Source: JACCTU01 sp963788055 (GTDB lineage: Bacteria > Actinomycetota > Thermoleophilia > Gaiellales > Gaiellaceae). From it: DNA of 64,000 nucleotides. The position numbers and the translations under genes are program-made. Shown here piece after piece: positions 1 through 8,185 of the stretch. How positions within the stretch are numbered: the stretch's first letter is position 1; every line of letters begins with the position of its first letter. The DNA lies in contig CAWBFA010000002.1 in assembly GCA_963788055.1 (NCBI GenBank), positions 806,001 to 870,000 on the forward strand, read 5' to 3'. The notes below the pieces were generated by a model that was not told the origin of the DNA, did not search any database, and worked only from the letters and a program-made list of their open reading frames with translations.

Positions 1-349
1 ACGCGAAGGCGAACGAGACGCCGACGAGAAAGATCGAGTACGGGAGCGTGCGGCCGATCACCTCCGTCACCGGAGCGGGGAAGTTCGAGGTCGAGATGCC
101 GAAGTCGCCGTGCACGAGCTGCCCCAGGTACGTGAAGTACCCCTGGAGCAACGGTTCCTTCTGGAACCCGAGGGCGTTTCGCAGGTTCTCGACCGCGTTC
201 GGGTTGGCCGCGAGCTGGGCCGGCGAGAGCCGTGCGAGGAGGCCGTCGATCGGCTCGCCGGGGACCATTCGCGGCAGGAGGTAGTTCAGCGTCACCGCGC
301 CCCAGAGGGCGACCGCGTAGAACCCGAGTCGACGAAGGATGAATCGCAC
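1..349 (-). CDS. ABC transporter permease, DppB/GsiC type (partial)
   Basis: This is the N-terminal 116 residues of an inner-membrane permease of the peptide/nickel (DppB) class; the C-terminus lies beyond the left edge. The GTG start gives RFILRRLGFYAVALWGAV, the usual positively charged start plus first membrane helix of this family, followed by the conserved stretch MVPGEPIDGLLARLSP. It lies 63 bp downstream of the family-5 binding protein on the same strand, so both belong to one importer operon. The cargo (peptide or oligosaccharide) cannot be told from the fragment. The divergent LacI gene suggests a sugar. Confidence 0.85.
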   Translation of the reverse strand, partial: MRFILRRLGFYAVALWGAVTLNYLLPRMVPGEPIDGLLARLSPAQLAANPNAVENLRNALGFQKEPLLQGYFTYLGQLVHGDFGISTSNFPAPVTEVIGRTLPYSIFLVGVSFAFA

Positions 350-412
350 GCGTCTACCGGAGTATCGACCGGCGGACGCCCCGGGGGCCAGGGCGCCCGC
401 CGACCGCCGGGT

Positions 413-2164
413 TCACCGGATCCGGGTCCTCATCGCCTTGCCGCCGGGGCAGATCGTCGTCAGCAGCACGGCATTCTCCGGGTACGTGTTGTAGATCGGC
501 CGCACATAGTGGTTGGTGGGCGTCGGGAAGCAGTGGAAGTACTTCGTGCTGTAGGTCGACCACTGCGGTCCGATGAAGATCGGGATGACCGGCAGCTTCT
601 GGAGCCAGAGCTTCTGCAGCTGCACCGCGATCTTCCGCTGGCTGGTCACCGCGAGCGTCGACTTCCATTGATCGAGCAGGCTGGTCGCCTTCGTGTCCTG
701 GAAGTGCGCGAAGTTGCCCGTGTTGACGGCGTCCTCGCCCGACGGGAGGTACGTGTTCCTGTGCATGTTGTTGAAGAAGAAGCCGAACGGCGAGCCCGTC
801 GCGGCGGTCTGCCACATGAGGGTCACGAACTTCGTGCTCGTCGCGTTCGGGAACCATTCACCCCAGCCCGGCTCGAGCTTGACGCGCGCGTCGATGCCGA
901 TGTCCTGGAGGTTCTTCGTGATGATCTGGAGCGAGGCGACCCAGTCCGACCAGCCCGAGATCACGTGGATCGTGAAGCTGACGCGGTTGCCTCGCGGGTC
1001 CATCAGCCTGTCGCCGTCGTAGCGGAACCCGTTCGACGTCAGCATCTGCTTCGCAGCAGTGGGGCTGTACTTCGCCAGCTTCTTCGCGTCGGCCTTGACC
1101 TTCGCGTCGGTCACCCACTTCGGGAACAGCTGCGAGAGGCCGATCGCGTCGGTGGGCGGCGCGTAGCCGTACTCGCCGAGCTTCGAGACCTTGTTGCGGT
1201 CGATTGCCATGCTGATTGCCTTGCGGAACGGGATGAGGCTGTACGGGTACTTCCCGGTGTCGAACATCACCGAGATCGGGTACGCCGTGACGTCGTAGAA
1301 CGCGTGGTAGTAGAGCGGGCTCTTCGCGATGTACGCCTTCTCGACGTTCGGGACGAAGTTGTGCGTCCAGTCGGCCTTGCCGCTGACGATCTGCAGCAAT
1401 GCGGCGTCGTTCGACGTCGCTTGGATGTACTCGACGCATTTGAGCTTCGGCTTGCCACGCTGCCAGTAGCGAGGGTTGCGCTCGAGGACGTAGTCCTGCG
1501 CGTTGAACCGAGACACGCGGACGTACGGGCCTGAGCCGACCGGGTTCGAGTTCGTGAACTTGTCGATGTCGGCGACCTTCGAGAACACGTGCTTCGGGAC
1601 CACGAAGACGCCGTTCAGGTTCACCGAGACGAACTGCGAGTCCTTGCTCTTGAGCCTGATCACGACGCCGTGGCTTCCTTTCTGGCGCACGGAGGCGACG
1701 TTCGAGCCCGCGCGGAACATGCCGAGGATGTCCATCGTCGGGTTCTGCTTGCCGGCGGTCAGGCTGTAGACGACGTCTGCGGCGGTCAGCGGCTTGCCGT
1801 CCGACCAGCGGACGTTCCTCCGGATGCTCAGGGTGATCGTCTTTGCGTCCTTGCTCCACTCGTAGTTCTGCGCAAGCCACTTGTACTCACGGCCACCGCC
1901 TGCGGGCGTCGTGATCACGAGCGGCTCGTACATGCCGCCGCGAACGAAGCTCGAAGACGGGAGCCCCTGCACATAGGGGTTGAAGTTGCGAACGAAGGTC
2001 GGATCGCCGGAACCCGTTGCGACGAGGCAGCGATGCGCACTCGCGGACGGCGTGGCGACACCGTCTGTCCGTGCGGCCGAAGGCCCGGCGACGATGCCCA
2101 CCAGCGCGGCGGCACCGACGATGCCCGCCAATGCCGGCGCTCCAAAGCGTGCTGGACGGAGCAT
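413..2164 (-). CDS. ABC transporter substrate-binding protein, family 5 (SBP_bac_5)
   Basis: A 583-residue extracellular solute-binding protein of the DppA/OppA type, at the usual length for the family. Residues 1-32 form a signal peptide (arginine near the start, an Ala/Gly/Val-rich core, and an ASA-like cleavage region near PSAARTDG). The mature part carries family hallmarks such as KWLAQNYEWSKDAKTITL followed by VRWSDGKPLTAADVVYSL. It is the first gene after the divergent promoter region and precedes the DppB-type permease. Control by the adjacent LacI regulator is inferred from a palindrome overlapping its -10 box. Many family-5 proteins next to LacI genes bind oligosaccharides, so the substrate may be a glycan rather than a peptide. 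Confidence 0.9.
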   Translation of the reverse strand: MLRPARFGAPALAGIVGAAALVGIVAGPSAARTDGVATPSASAHRCLVATGSGDPTFVRNFNPYVQGLPSSSFVRGGMYEPLVITTPAGGGREYKWLAQNYEWSKDAKTITLSIRRNVRWSDGKPLTAADVVYSLTAGKQNPTMDILGMFRAGSNVASVRQKGSHGVVIRLKSKDSQFVSVNLNGVFVVPKHVFSKVADIDKFTNSNPVGSGPYVRVSRFNAQDYVLERNPRYWQRGKPKLKCVEYIQATSNDAALLQIVSGKADWTHNFVPNVEKAYIAKSPLYYHAFYDVTAYPISVMFDTGKYPYSLIPFRKAISMAIDRNKVSKLGEYGYAPPTDAIGLSQLFPKWVTDAKVKADAKKLAKYSPTAAKQMLTSNGFRYDGDRLMDPRGNRVSFTIHVISGWSDWVASLQIITKNLQDIGIDARVKLEPGWGEWFPNATSTKFVTLMWQTAATGSPFGFFFNNMHRNTYLPSGEDAVNTGNFAHFQDTKATSLLDQWKSTLAVTSQRKIAVQLQKLWLQKLPVIPIFIGPQWSTYSTKYFHCFPTPTNHYVRPIYNTYPENAVLLTTICPGGKAMRTRIR

Positions 2165-2237
2165 TTCCCATTCCTTTCTTCCGCGGTCGCGAACGTGCGA
2201 GCGGAGAGTTCACGAGGGGCGCTCTGAAACTTTCCCG

Positions 2238-2247
2238 GTAACGTTAC
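2238..2247. promoter_or_regulatory. Candidate LacI operator
   Basis: The perfect palindrome GTAACGTTAC, with the central CG step typical of LacI-family operators, lies between the divergent binding-protein and LacI genes. It overlaps the predicted -10 box of the binding-protein promoter, the position expected for repression. The link to the adjacent regulator is inferred from position only. Confidence 0.55.
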
Positions 2248-2270
2248 ACCTGCCGTCTTTTGAAAGTCAA
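2241..2270 (-). promoter_or_regulatory. Promoter of the family-5 ABC operon
   Basis: Reading on the minus strand, TTGACT (2270-2265) and TAACGT (2246-2241) are separated by 18 nt, a fair sigma-70/HrdB-type promoter. The -10 lies inside the palindrome. Transcription would start about 70 nt upstream of the binding-protein ATG. Confidence 0.5.
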
Positions 2271-2293
2271 GCTCCTGAAGCCAAAATCCGCGG

Positions 2294-2323
2294 TTGACCT
2301 CACGCCCCCCCGATGAGTATGCT
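2294..2323 (+). promoter_or_regulatory. Promoter of the LacI gene, leaderless type
   Basis: TTGACC (2294-2299) and TATGCT (2318-2323) are spaced by 18 nt. The expected start of transcription, six to seven bases after the -10, falls on the GTG at 2330. This implies a leaderless mRNA and decides the start codon: the longer frame beginning with TTG at 2294 would start inside the -35 box. Confidence 0.6.
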
Positions 2324-2329
2324 CCATTT

Positions 2330-3409
2330 GTGCGTAACCGTTTCCAGGAGTCCAGCGACGGCAGGGGCGGCAACGGGCCGCCGGAGCGCCAGGGCGCGCA
2401 GCGTGCGACGATCCGCGACATCGCCGGGGCCGCCGGCGTCTCGATCGCGACCGTTTCGCGCGTGCTGAACGACCGGCCCGACGTCTCGCCGGTGACACGC
2501 GAGGCCGTGCTCCGGGTCGCCCGCGAGCAGGGGTTCACCATGAATCGCAACGCCCGCGCGCTCTCCGGAGGGCGTACCGGGCTGATCGGCGTCACGCTGC
2601 CGATGGTCCACGTCGAGTACTTCAGCCGCATTCTCTGGGGCGCCTCGGAGGCGCTCTACGAGCACGACATGCGGACGGTGCTCTGCCCGACGATGCACGA
2701 GCGCGACCGCGAGGTCACCTTGCTGGAGCAGCTGCTTCAAGGGACGACCGACGGCGCGCTGCTGCTGCTGACGAAGGAGTCGAACAACGCGTTGAGGGCG
2801 CTCGAGCGCAAAGGGTATCCATTCGTCGTGCTCGATCCACGACATCCGGTCGACGAGGGCACACCGGTCGTCTCGGCCGCCCACTGGGCCGGTGCGAAAG
2901 CTGCGACCGAGCACCTCCTCTCGCTAGGACACCGCCGCATCGGAGCGATCACGGGACCGCACGGCTGGGTCGCGAGCGTACACCGGCTCGACGGCTACCA
3001 GACTGCGCTCGCGGGCGCAGGCGTGCTCACCGACCCGGATCTGCTCGCCAAAGGCAACTTCACGAACGAGAGCGGTTATGCGGCAGCGGCCGAGCTGCTC
3101 GACCTTGCGGAGCCGCCGACCGCGATCTTCGCCTTCAACGACGAGATGGCCGTCGGTGCGATGCGAGCCGCGGAGGAGCGAGGTCTACGCCTGCCGGACG
3201 AGCTCTCGATCGTCGGCTTCGACGACGTGGAGAAGGCGGAGATCGTCACGCCGGCGCTGACGACGGTACGTCAACCGCTGGCGGAAATGGGCCGCATGGC
3301 GGTCAGCCTCCTCACCCGCCTGCTCGAACATCAGCCGATCGAGGCGATGCGCGTCGAGCTCGCGACAAAGCTGGTCGTGCGCAGCTCGACGGCGCCCCGA
3401 CCCGGCTGA
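2330..3409 (+). CDS. LacI-family transcriptional regulator
   Basis: A 359-residue repressor-type protein. After an unusual 27-residue N-terminal extension comes the LacI helix-turn-helix (TIRDIAGAAGVSIATVSRVL) and hinge, then a periplasmic-binding-protein-like effector domain containing AIFAFNDEMAVGAMRAAEERG and the signature LSIVGFDDVEKAEIVTPALT near the C-terminus. It is divergent from the family-5 ABC importer and probably controls it in response to the imported sugar. GTG 2330 was chosen because it sits on the predicted transcription start. No second target is visible in the window. Confidence 0.9.
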   Translation: MRNRFQESSDGRGGNGPPERQGAQRATIRDIAGAAGVSIATVSRVLNDRPDVSPVTREAVLRVAREQGFTMNRNARALSGGRTGLIGVTLPMVHVEYFSRILWGASEALYEHDMRTVLCPTMHERDREVTLLEQLLQGTTDGALLLLTKESNNALRALERKGYPFVVLDPRHPVDEGTPVVSAAHWAGAKAATEHLLSLGHRRIGAITGPHGWVASVHRLDGYQTALAGAGVLTDPDLLAKGNFTNESGYAAAAELLDLAEPPTAIFAFNDEMAVGAMRAAEERGLRLPDELSIVGFDDVEKAEIVTPALTTVRQPLAEMGRMAVSLLTRLLEHQPIEAMRVELATKLVVRSSTAPRPG

Positions 3410-3419
3410 CCGAGAGAAA

Positions 3420-4845
3420 GCCGCGATTCGGCCGTGATCGACCCGCCGCTGCTGCGGCTTCGAGCGCCGCGTAGTCGCGCTCGTTCTGGTCGCGTACTCT
3501 CGGCGAACGACGCCAGCGCAGAGTCGAACTTCTCGCTGCTGCCCAGGTAGCTCGCGAGTGCGACGGGATCTCCGGAGCGCGCGTGCGCGTGCGCGAGTGT
3601 CAGCCGCAGATCTCGGCGTACACCGCCATCGTCTCGGGTCATGGCGTCGATGCTCGCGGTCGCCTTCCCGTCCCACAGCTGAGGACGTAGTAATCGCGCT
3701 GGAACCTCACGTCGACGTCGTCGGCGTGTGCCAGCGAGCAACACGTCGCGCGCAGCCTGCGTAACCGTTGGCCCTCGACGACGCGCCGACCGTGGTTCTT
3801 GAACCCGCTCCTTCCGAGGAACGGCTCGAGCACCGACGGTTGCGCTCCTTGAGCTGGAGAAAAAGCGGATCGTCGTCATCGCGGCCAACAACAAGAGGAT
3901 CCACGTCTGCGCGCCGACGCTGCCGATGCCGACGACCTTCCGTGCAACGTGCTCGTAGCGGAACCGCTCAAGCAAGCGACGCCGGTCGATCATGAGCGTG
4001 CGCCGGTATGACATGAAGACCTGCCGTACGGCCTCGGCCAGCCGCCATGCTCGTCGGCGAGACAGCTCTTCGATCGGCACGATCAGCGGGGGATCACTGA
4101 CGATTCGCCGCTCTCCGTCACGATCTCGGTAACTCGGCAAACGCGCGCAGGTTGTCCTTGGCGCGACGTTTGGCGACACTGCGCTCGATCTGCCTGAGAC
4201 GCTTCGCACGCACCTCTCTCCCCCACCGCCTCACCATCTCGTCGACCTCCAACCGCGGGTACCAGACGTCGAGCGTCCGCCTGCGCGCGAAGTCACTCAT
4301 CGCCTCACGGTACGACCGTGCTGCCGCGAGATTGACCGCCCGCCGTCGTTTCTGACTGAAGCCGCGTTCTCGTCCCGCAACGGCGAAGCTCGCCACGAGT
4401 CGTTTGACGTCCCACTCGAACGGTCGGGCAACGTCTCGTCGAAGTCGTTGAGACTGAAGACCAGCCGCCGGTACGGCGCGGCGAACACGCCGAAGTTGGA
4501 GAGGTGGGCGTCGCCGGAGAGCTGCACGTGCAGCCCCGTCCGTCGAGCGTGCGCGAGATCCGAGGCCATGACGTACGCCGCCCCACGAAAGAACGCGAGC
4601 GGCGACAGAAGCATTCGCCCGTAGCGGATCGGCACCAGATCGGGAGTGCGCGTGCGGGATTGCTCTCGAGCAGCGCGACCGGATCCGGCCGATCCGAGGC
4701 GGGCTCCCACTCGGCGGGCACGGAGCGCGGTGCTCCGCGCGGGCCGATTTCCCGCGCGCGGCGCGCTCAGCCGGCGTTGGATGCTCGAGGAATCGACTGA
4801 GTATGCGGCGGTCGTCGTAGCCTGCGGGCGCCTCGCTAGGGTCAT
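3420..4845 (-). pseudogene. DUF2252 family protein, broken by about seven frameshifts
   Basis: Consecutive pieces in different frames rebuild a DUF2252 (COG4320) protein of about 470 residues: VPAEWEPASDRPDPVALLE, then VPIRYGRMLLSPLAFFRGAA, then GDAHLSNFGVFAAPYRRLV with NDFDETLP, then VASFAVAGRERGFS, then LVVGRDDDDPLFLQ and FLGRSGFKNHGRRVVEGQR, and finally the tail GDPVALASYLGSSEKFDSAL. Shifts fall near 4720, 4645, 4420, 4125, 3905, 3840 and 3480. The family has a kinase-like fold but no established function. The start ATG at 4845 is only three bases from the divergent ATG of the GNAT gene, which leaves little room for promoters. It could be a true pseudogene or a badly sequenced intact gene. 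Confidence 0.8.
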
Positions 4846-4848
4846 GAG

Positions 4849-5151
4849 ATGAGCGCGTTGGCCGCGATGGTTCGAGACAACAGCGCCACTCACCGCTACG
4901 AGCTGGTCCTCGACGGGGAGCTCGTCGGCGACCTCAGGTACCGAACCAGGGACGACGTCGTGACGTTGATCCACACCGAGATCGCACCGGCGTTCGAAGG
5001 ACACGGGTTCGGCGAGCGGCTCGTTGCGGGCGCGCTGGACGACATCCGGGCGCGGGAGCTTCAGATCGTTCCCATGTGCCCCTTCGTCGCCGCGTATATC
5101 CGGCTTCACCCGGAATACGAGAGCCTCGTCAGGTCGCGCGAGGAACAGTGA
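4849..5151 (+). CDS. Small GNAT-family N-acetyltransferase (Acetyltransf_CG/YjdJ type)
   Basis: A 100-residue protein matching the minimal GCN5-related acetyltransferases (NATD1/YjdJ group): RYELVLDGELVGDLRYR strand pair, IHTEIAPAFEGHGFGERLV with the acetyl-CoA-binding loop, and the closing motif PMCPFVAAYIRLHPEY. It overlaps the next gene by 4 nt, so the two are translationally coupled. The substrate is unknown. The family usually acetylates small amines or protein N-termini, but nothing here decides that. Confidence 0.85.
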   Translation: MSALAAMVRDNSATHRYELVLDGELVGDLRYRTRDDVVTLIHTEIAPAFEGHGFGERLVAGALDDIRARELQIVPMCPFVAAYIRLHPEYESLVRSREEQ

Positions 5152-5612
5152 GCGAGCCCTCGCCCGAGCAGGAGCGCGGCCCTCGGCGCGTCTACGCGAA
5201 CGAGGCAATCGAGGTGCACTGGGAGCCGAAGCTCTGCATCCACATCCGCAACTGTGTGCGCGGATTGCCGGAGGTCTTCGACCCTGACGCGAGACCGTGG
5301 GTGGCTGTCGGGGCGGCAAGCCCAGAGCGCGTCGCCGAGGCCGTCCTCACGTGCCCAACAGGCGCGCTGCACTTCCGACGGCTCGACGGCGGGCCGCAGG
5401 AGCGTTCCGACGAGCCGGCGACCGTCGAACCGCGACCGAACGGTCCACTGTTCGTCCGCGGCCACGTGCGGATCGTCGATCCGGACGGTCGAGTCGTCCG
5501 TGAGGACACGCGGGTCGCACTCTGCCGCTGCGGGGGATCCGAGAACAAGCCGTTCTGCGACGGAAGCCATCGCAGGATCGGCTTCCAGACAGAACCTGAC
5601 CCGACCTCCTAG
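5148..5612 (+). CDS. Fused ferredoxin-like (Fer4_19) and CDGSH iron-sulfur protein
   Basis: A 154-residue two-cluster protein. Residues 15-75 are a Fer4_19 domain with C30, C36 and C69 (KLCIHIRNCVRG and LTCPTGAL). Residues 98-145 are a CDGSH domain with C126, C128, C137 and H141 in CRCGGSENKPFCDGSH, the 3-Cys-1-His ligand set of a labile 2Fe-2S cluster. The GTG start at 5148 overlaps the GNAT stop (GTGA). It probably transfers electrons or clusters. The sulfite-oxidase-like gene begins 10 bp later, so it may serve that enzyme, but this is inference from position. Confidence 0.88.
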   Translation: MSEPSPEQERGPRRVYANEAIEVHWEPKLCIHIRNCVRGLPEVFDPDARPWVAVGAASPERVAEAVLTCPTGALHFRRLDGGPQERSDEPATVEPRPNGPLFVRGHVRIVDPDGRVVREDTRVALCRCGGSENKPFCDGSHRRIGFQTEPDPTS

Positions 5613-5622
5613 ACTTCAGCCG

Positions 5623-6228
5623 ATGAGCTTCGTGTCCCGCGGGTTTCGCGGCCGGCGGAGGGCCGATGCGGACGCCGGGCGGATTCCACCCGGTCAGTAC
5701 ACGACCGACGACTTCCCGGTGTTGTCGGCCGGGCCGACGCCGCATACGTCGCTGGACATGTGGACGTTTTCGATCCTGTTCGACGGCGCCGAGGGGAAGA
5801 GCTGGACCTGGAAGGAGTTCAACGAGCTGCCGACGGAGACCGTCACCGCCGACATCCACTGCGTCACGCGCTGGTCGAAGCTCGACACGATCTGGCGGGG
5901 CGTCTCCGTGGACACGCTGCTGGAGCAGGTGGAGCACGACGCGGCCTACGTGCTCGCCTTCTGCGACGGCGGCTACACGACAAACCTCCCGTTGGAGGAC
6001 GTCACAGGCGGCAAGGCCTGGGTCGCATTCGAGTTCGACGGCGAGCCACTCGACCCGGAGCACGGCGGACCTGCGCGGCTGCTCGTCCCGCATCTCTATT
6101 TCTGGAAGAGCGCGAAGTGGGTTCGCGGCCTGAAGCTGCTCGACGAGGACGAGCCCGGCTTCTGGGAGACGTACGGCTACCACATGTACGGGGATCCTTG
6201 GCGGGAGCAGCGCTACGCGGGCGACTGA
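5623..6228 (+). CDS. Sulfite-oxidase-like molybdopterin-dependent oxidoreductase
   Basis: A 201-residue protein with only the molybdopterin-binding domain of the sulfite oxidase family (YedY/MsrP-like). The Mo-ligating cysteine is C80 in ADIHCVTRWSKLDTIWRGV. Downstream are the conserved stretches AFCDGGYTTNLPLEDV, GGPARLLVPHLYFWKSAKWV and the C-terminal ETYGYHMYGDPWREQRY. No twin-arginine signal or dimerisation domain is present, so it is probably cytoplasmic. It is followed directly by an FAD/NAD oxidoreductase and a DUF6510 protein, an arrangement known from actinobacteria in which the flavoenzyme is the likely electron partner. The physiological substrate is unknown. Confidence 0.9.
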   Translation: MSFVSRGFRGRRRADADAGRIPPGQYTTDDFPVLSAGPTPHTSLDMWTFSILFDGAEGKSWTWKEFNELPTETVTADIHCVTRWSKLDTIWRGVSVDTLLEQVEHDAAYVLAFCDGGYTTNLPLEDVTGGKAWVAFEFDGEPLDPEHGGPARLLVPHLYFWKSAKWVRGLKLLDEDEPGFWETYGYHMYGDPWREQRYAGD

Positions 6229-6942
6229 GCTGGCAGCCCGCGACCGTCACGGCGATCGCGGAGGAGACGCCGCGCGTGCGGACGCTGCCAGCTCGCCGTC
6301 GACGACTGGCCCGGACACCGCGCGGGACAGCACCTCGACGTCCGGCTGACCGCCGAGGACGGCTACCAGGCCGCACGCTCGTACTCGATCGCGTCGGCAC
6401 CAGGTGAGCCGCTCGCGATCACGGTCGAGCGCCTCGTCGACGGCGAGGTCTCGCCGTATCTGACCGAAGAGGTCCGGTCGGGCGACCGCTTCGAGATCCG
6501 CGGCCCGATCGGCGGCTACTTCGTGTGGGGATCGGAGGACGGCAGCCCGCTGCTGCTCGTCGCCGGCGGCTCGGGCGTCGTGCCGTTCCGCTCGATGTTG
6601 CGGCACCGGAACAGAAGCGCGAGCACGACCCCCGCGCGGTTGCTCTACTCGTCCCGTTCGCTGGACGACGTGATCTACCGCACGGAGCTCGAGCAGCTCG
6701 CGGACAGCATCGACGTGGTCTTCACGCTGACCCGCGAGCAGCCTCCGAATTGGAGCGGATACGCGCGCCGGGTGGACGTCGAGCTCTGCGCGAGGTCGCG
6801 TGGCCGGCCGAGCAGGGTGCGCTCACGTACGTGTGCGGGCCCACGAGCTTCGTGGAGGCGGTCGCCGAGGGGTTGGTCGCGCTCGGCTACCCGCCGCAAG
6901 CGGGTCAAGACCGAGCGGTTCGGAGCGACGGGAGGTCGATGA
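6229..6942 (+). CDS. FAD/NAD(P)-binding oxidoreductase (ferredoxin reductase type), frameshifted
   Basis: Joined pieces give a flavoreductase of about 235 residues: QPATVTAIAEETPRVRTL, then HLDVRLTAEDGYQAARSYSI with the FAD-binding RSYS motif, then LLLVAGGSGVVPFRSML (NAD-binding), LLYSSRSLDDVIYRTEL, and finally TYVCGPTSFVEAVAEGLV. Frame changes are needed near 6285, 6790 and 6895. The final frame ends in a TGA overlapping the next gene's ATG (6939-6942), which supports an intact operon in life and sequencing or recent errors here. No clear start codon is visible: coding signal begins directly after the molybdoenzyme stop. Likely role: passing electrons between NAD(P)H and the molybdoenzyme. 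Confidence 0.8.
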   Translation, partial: AGSPRPSRRSRRRRRACGRCQLAVDDWPGHRAGQHLDVRLTAEDGYQAARSYSIASAPGEPLAITVERLVDGEVSPYLTEEVRSGDRFEIRGPIGGYFVWGSEDGSPLLLVAGGSGVVPFRSMLRHRNRSASTTPARLLYSSRSLDDVIYRTELEQLADSIDVVFTLTREQPPNWSGYARRVDVELCARSRGRPSRVRSRTCAGPRASWRRSPRGWSRSATRRKRVKTERFGATGGR

Positions 6943-7184
6943 TGGAAGCACTCGACGGGAACGCAATCGGCGGCCTGCTGCACGAGGTCTTCGCTCGTGA
7001 GATGACCGACGCGACGGGCGTGTGCGGCCATTGCAGCAGCGAGGCCGTGGTCGCGGAGTGCGAGGTCTATCTCGGCGGCCCCGGCGTGGTCGTCCGCTGC
7101 CGAACGTGCCGAGGCCTGCTGATGGTCTTCGTCACGGTCCGCGACGTGGTGTGCGTCGATCTCGGCGGCCTGAAGATTCTGTAA
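6939..7184 (+). CDS. DUF6510 family zinc-ribbon-like protein
   Basis: An 81-residue protein with two Cys pairs, GVCGHCSSEA and VRCRTCRGLLMV, that look like a zinc ribbon, plus a hydrophobic end. It matches the DUF6510 family, which is found beside sulfite-oxidase-like molybdoenzymes and their reductases. It starts at ATG 6939 inside the reductase stop (4-nt overlap), so it is the third gene of that operon. Its function is unknown; a role in assembling or stabilising the oxidoreductase complex is a guess from context. Confidence 0.75.
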   Translation: MMEALDGNAIGGLLHEVFAREMTDATGVCGHCSSEAVVAECEVYLGGPGVVVRCRTCRGLLMVFVTVRDVVCVDLGGLKIL

Positions 7185-7194
7185 TGGTTCCGCG

Positions 7195-7512
7195 GTGCCG
7201 ACGGATCAGTATCACGAGCCGCCCGCTGAGCTCAGCGACGACATCCGCACGTTTGCCCGCGTGATCGCCTCGCTCCAGGAAGAGGCTGAGGCGATCGGTT
7301 GGTACGAGCAGCGCATGTCGATCGAGTCGAACGACGAAGCCCGCAGAATCATGGAGCACGCGCAACGCGAGGAGTTCCTCCACTTCTCGATGGACCTCGA
7401 GTTCCTGGCCCGTCGCAAGGAGAAATGGCGCGTCGCGCTGCGCACGATCCTCTTCAAGGAAGGCGACATCGTCGAGCTCGCCGAGCAAGCCGAGGACGAA
7501 GTCGAGAACTGA
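7195..7512 (+). CDS. Encapsulated-ferritin-like (EncFtn) protein
   Basis: A 105-residue protein that aligns along its length with the encapsulin-associated ferritins. It keeps the ferroxidase residues E29, E30, E32 and W36 (QEEAEAIGWYEQR) and E60 with H63 (REEFLHF), and also the closing ALRTILFKEGDI. Such proteins form an iron-oxidising decamer that normally sits inside an encapsulin shell. No encapsulin gene is in the window, and the 18-residue tail (VELAEQAEDEVEN) does not look like a shell-targeting peptide. It starts at GTG 7195, 10 bp after the DUF6510 stop, so it may be co-transcribed with the iron-sulfur and molybdenum genes. Confidence 0.82.
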   Translation: MPTDQYHEPPAELSDDIRTFARVIASLQEEAEAIGWYEQRMSIESNDEARRIMEHAQREEFLHFSMDLEFLARRKEKWRVALRTILFKEGDIVELAEQAEDEVEN

Positions 7513-7627
7513 GCTGAGGCTCACGTCCGGGCCTCCTCCGGTCTGAGGTACCCCCCATCTCACTCACAGGCCGTTCGCAGCGTCCTGCGGTCTCCTTGGT
7601 GCACACCCCACGACCAAGGAGCGAGAG

Positions 7628-8179
7628 ATGCACACGTTCACCGAGAGCACGGCCGCCGTCGAGGAGCCGGACGTCCGGCTGCGCCAGATCCTGATCGTCG
7701 CGAACGAGACGGCCGAGAGCGACGTGCTCGAGCGCGCCGTCCAATCGACCGTCGACGCGGCCGACGAGGCACGCGTGTTGGTCGTCGCCCCGGCGCTGAA
7801 CAGCCGCATCCGACACTGGACCTCCGACGACGACCGCGCACACGAGCTCGCGGAGGACCGCCTGGTCGGCTGCGTGGAGCGGCTCGGCAGGGCAGGAATC
7901 GACGCGAACGGGATCGTCGGCGATGCGGACCCCCTGATCGCGATCGGCGACGCGCTTCACGTCTTCCACGCGGACGAGCTGATCATCGCCACGCACCCCG
8001 AGCCGCGCTCGAACTGGCTCGCTCGGAACGTCGTCGCGCGTGCACGGCTCCGTTTCGGGCTCCCCGTCGTTCACGTCGTCGTCGATCGACCCGGCCGAGC
8101 CGAGTACGTCGTCCGGAGCCGGTCGCCCGCACGCGCGGCGCACGCGAGGAGCCGCCGAGCAACGCTCGCCGCCGACTGA
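7628..8179 (+). CDS. Universal-stress-like (UspA fold) protein
   Basis: A 183-residue protein with the alternating strands of a UspA/adenine-nucleotide-hydrolase-like fold: RQILIVANETAESDVLE, ARVLVVAPALNSRIRHW, a middle GDADPLIAIGDALHVFHAD, and ELIIATHPEPRSNWLARNV. The last segment resembles the G-x2-G-x9-G/S region of Usp proteins but lacks the classical ATP-binding glycines, so nucleotide binding is doubtful. A good ribosome site (AAGGAG) precedes the ATG by 6 nt. The tail is Arg/Ala rich. A stress role is inferred from the fold only. Confidence 0.6.
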   Translation: MHTFTESTAAVEEPDVRLRQILIVANETAESDVLERAVQSTVDAADEARVLVVAPALNSRIRHWTSDDDRAHELAEDRLVGCVERLGRAGIDANGIVGDADPLIAIGDALHVFHADELIIATHPEPRSNWLARNVVARARLRFGLPVVHVVVDRPGRAEYVVRSRSPARAAHARSRRATLAAD

Positions 8180-8185
8180 GCGCGA

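Noticed and set aside
110..1534. Long plus-strand frame of 474 codons
   Set aside because: It is an Arg/Val-rich shadow of the minus-strand permease and family-5 binding protein, which have clear family motifs and a signal peptide.
4297..5319. 340-codon minus frame across the GNAT and CDGSH genes
   Set aside because: Only its end (below 4845) codes for DUF2252; the rest is antisense to two well-recognised plus-strand genes.
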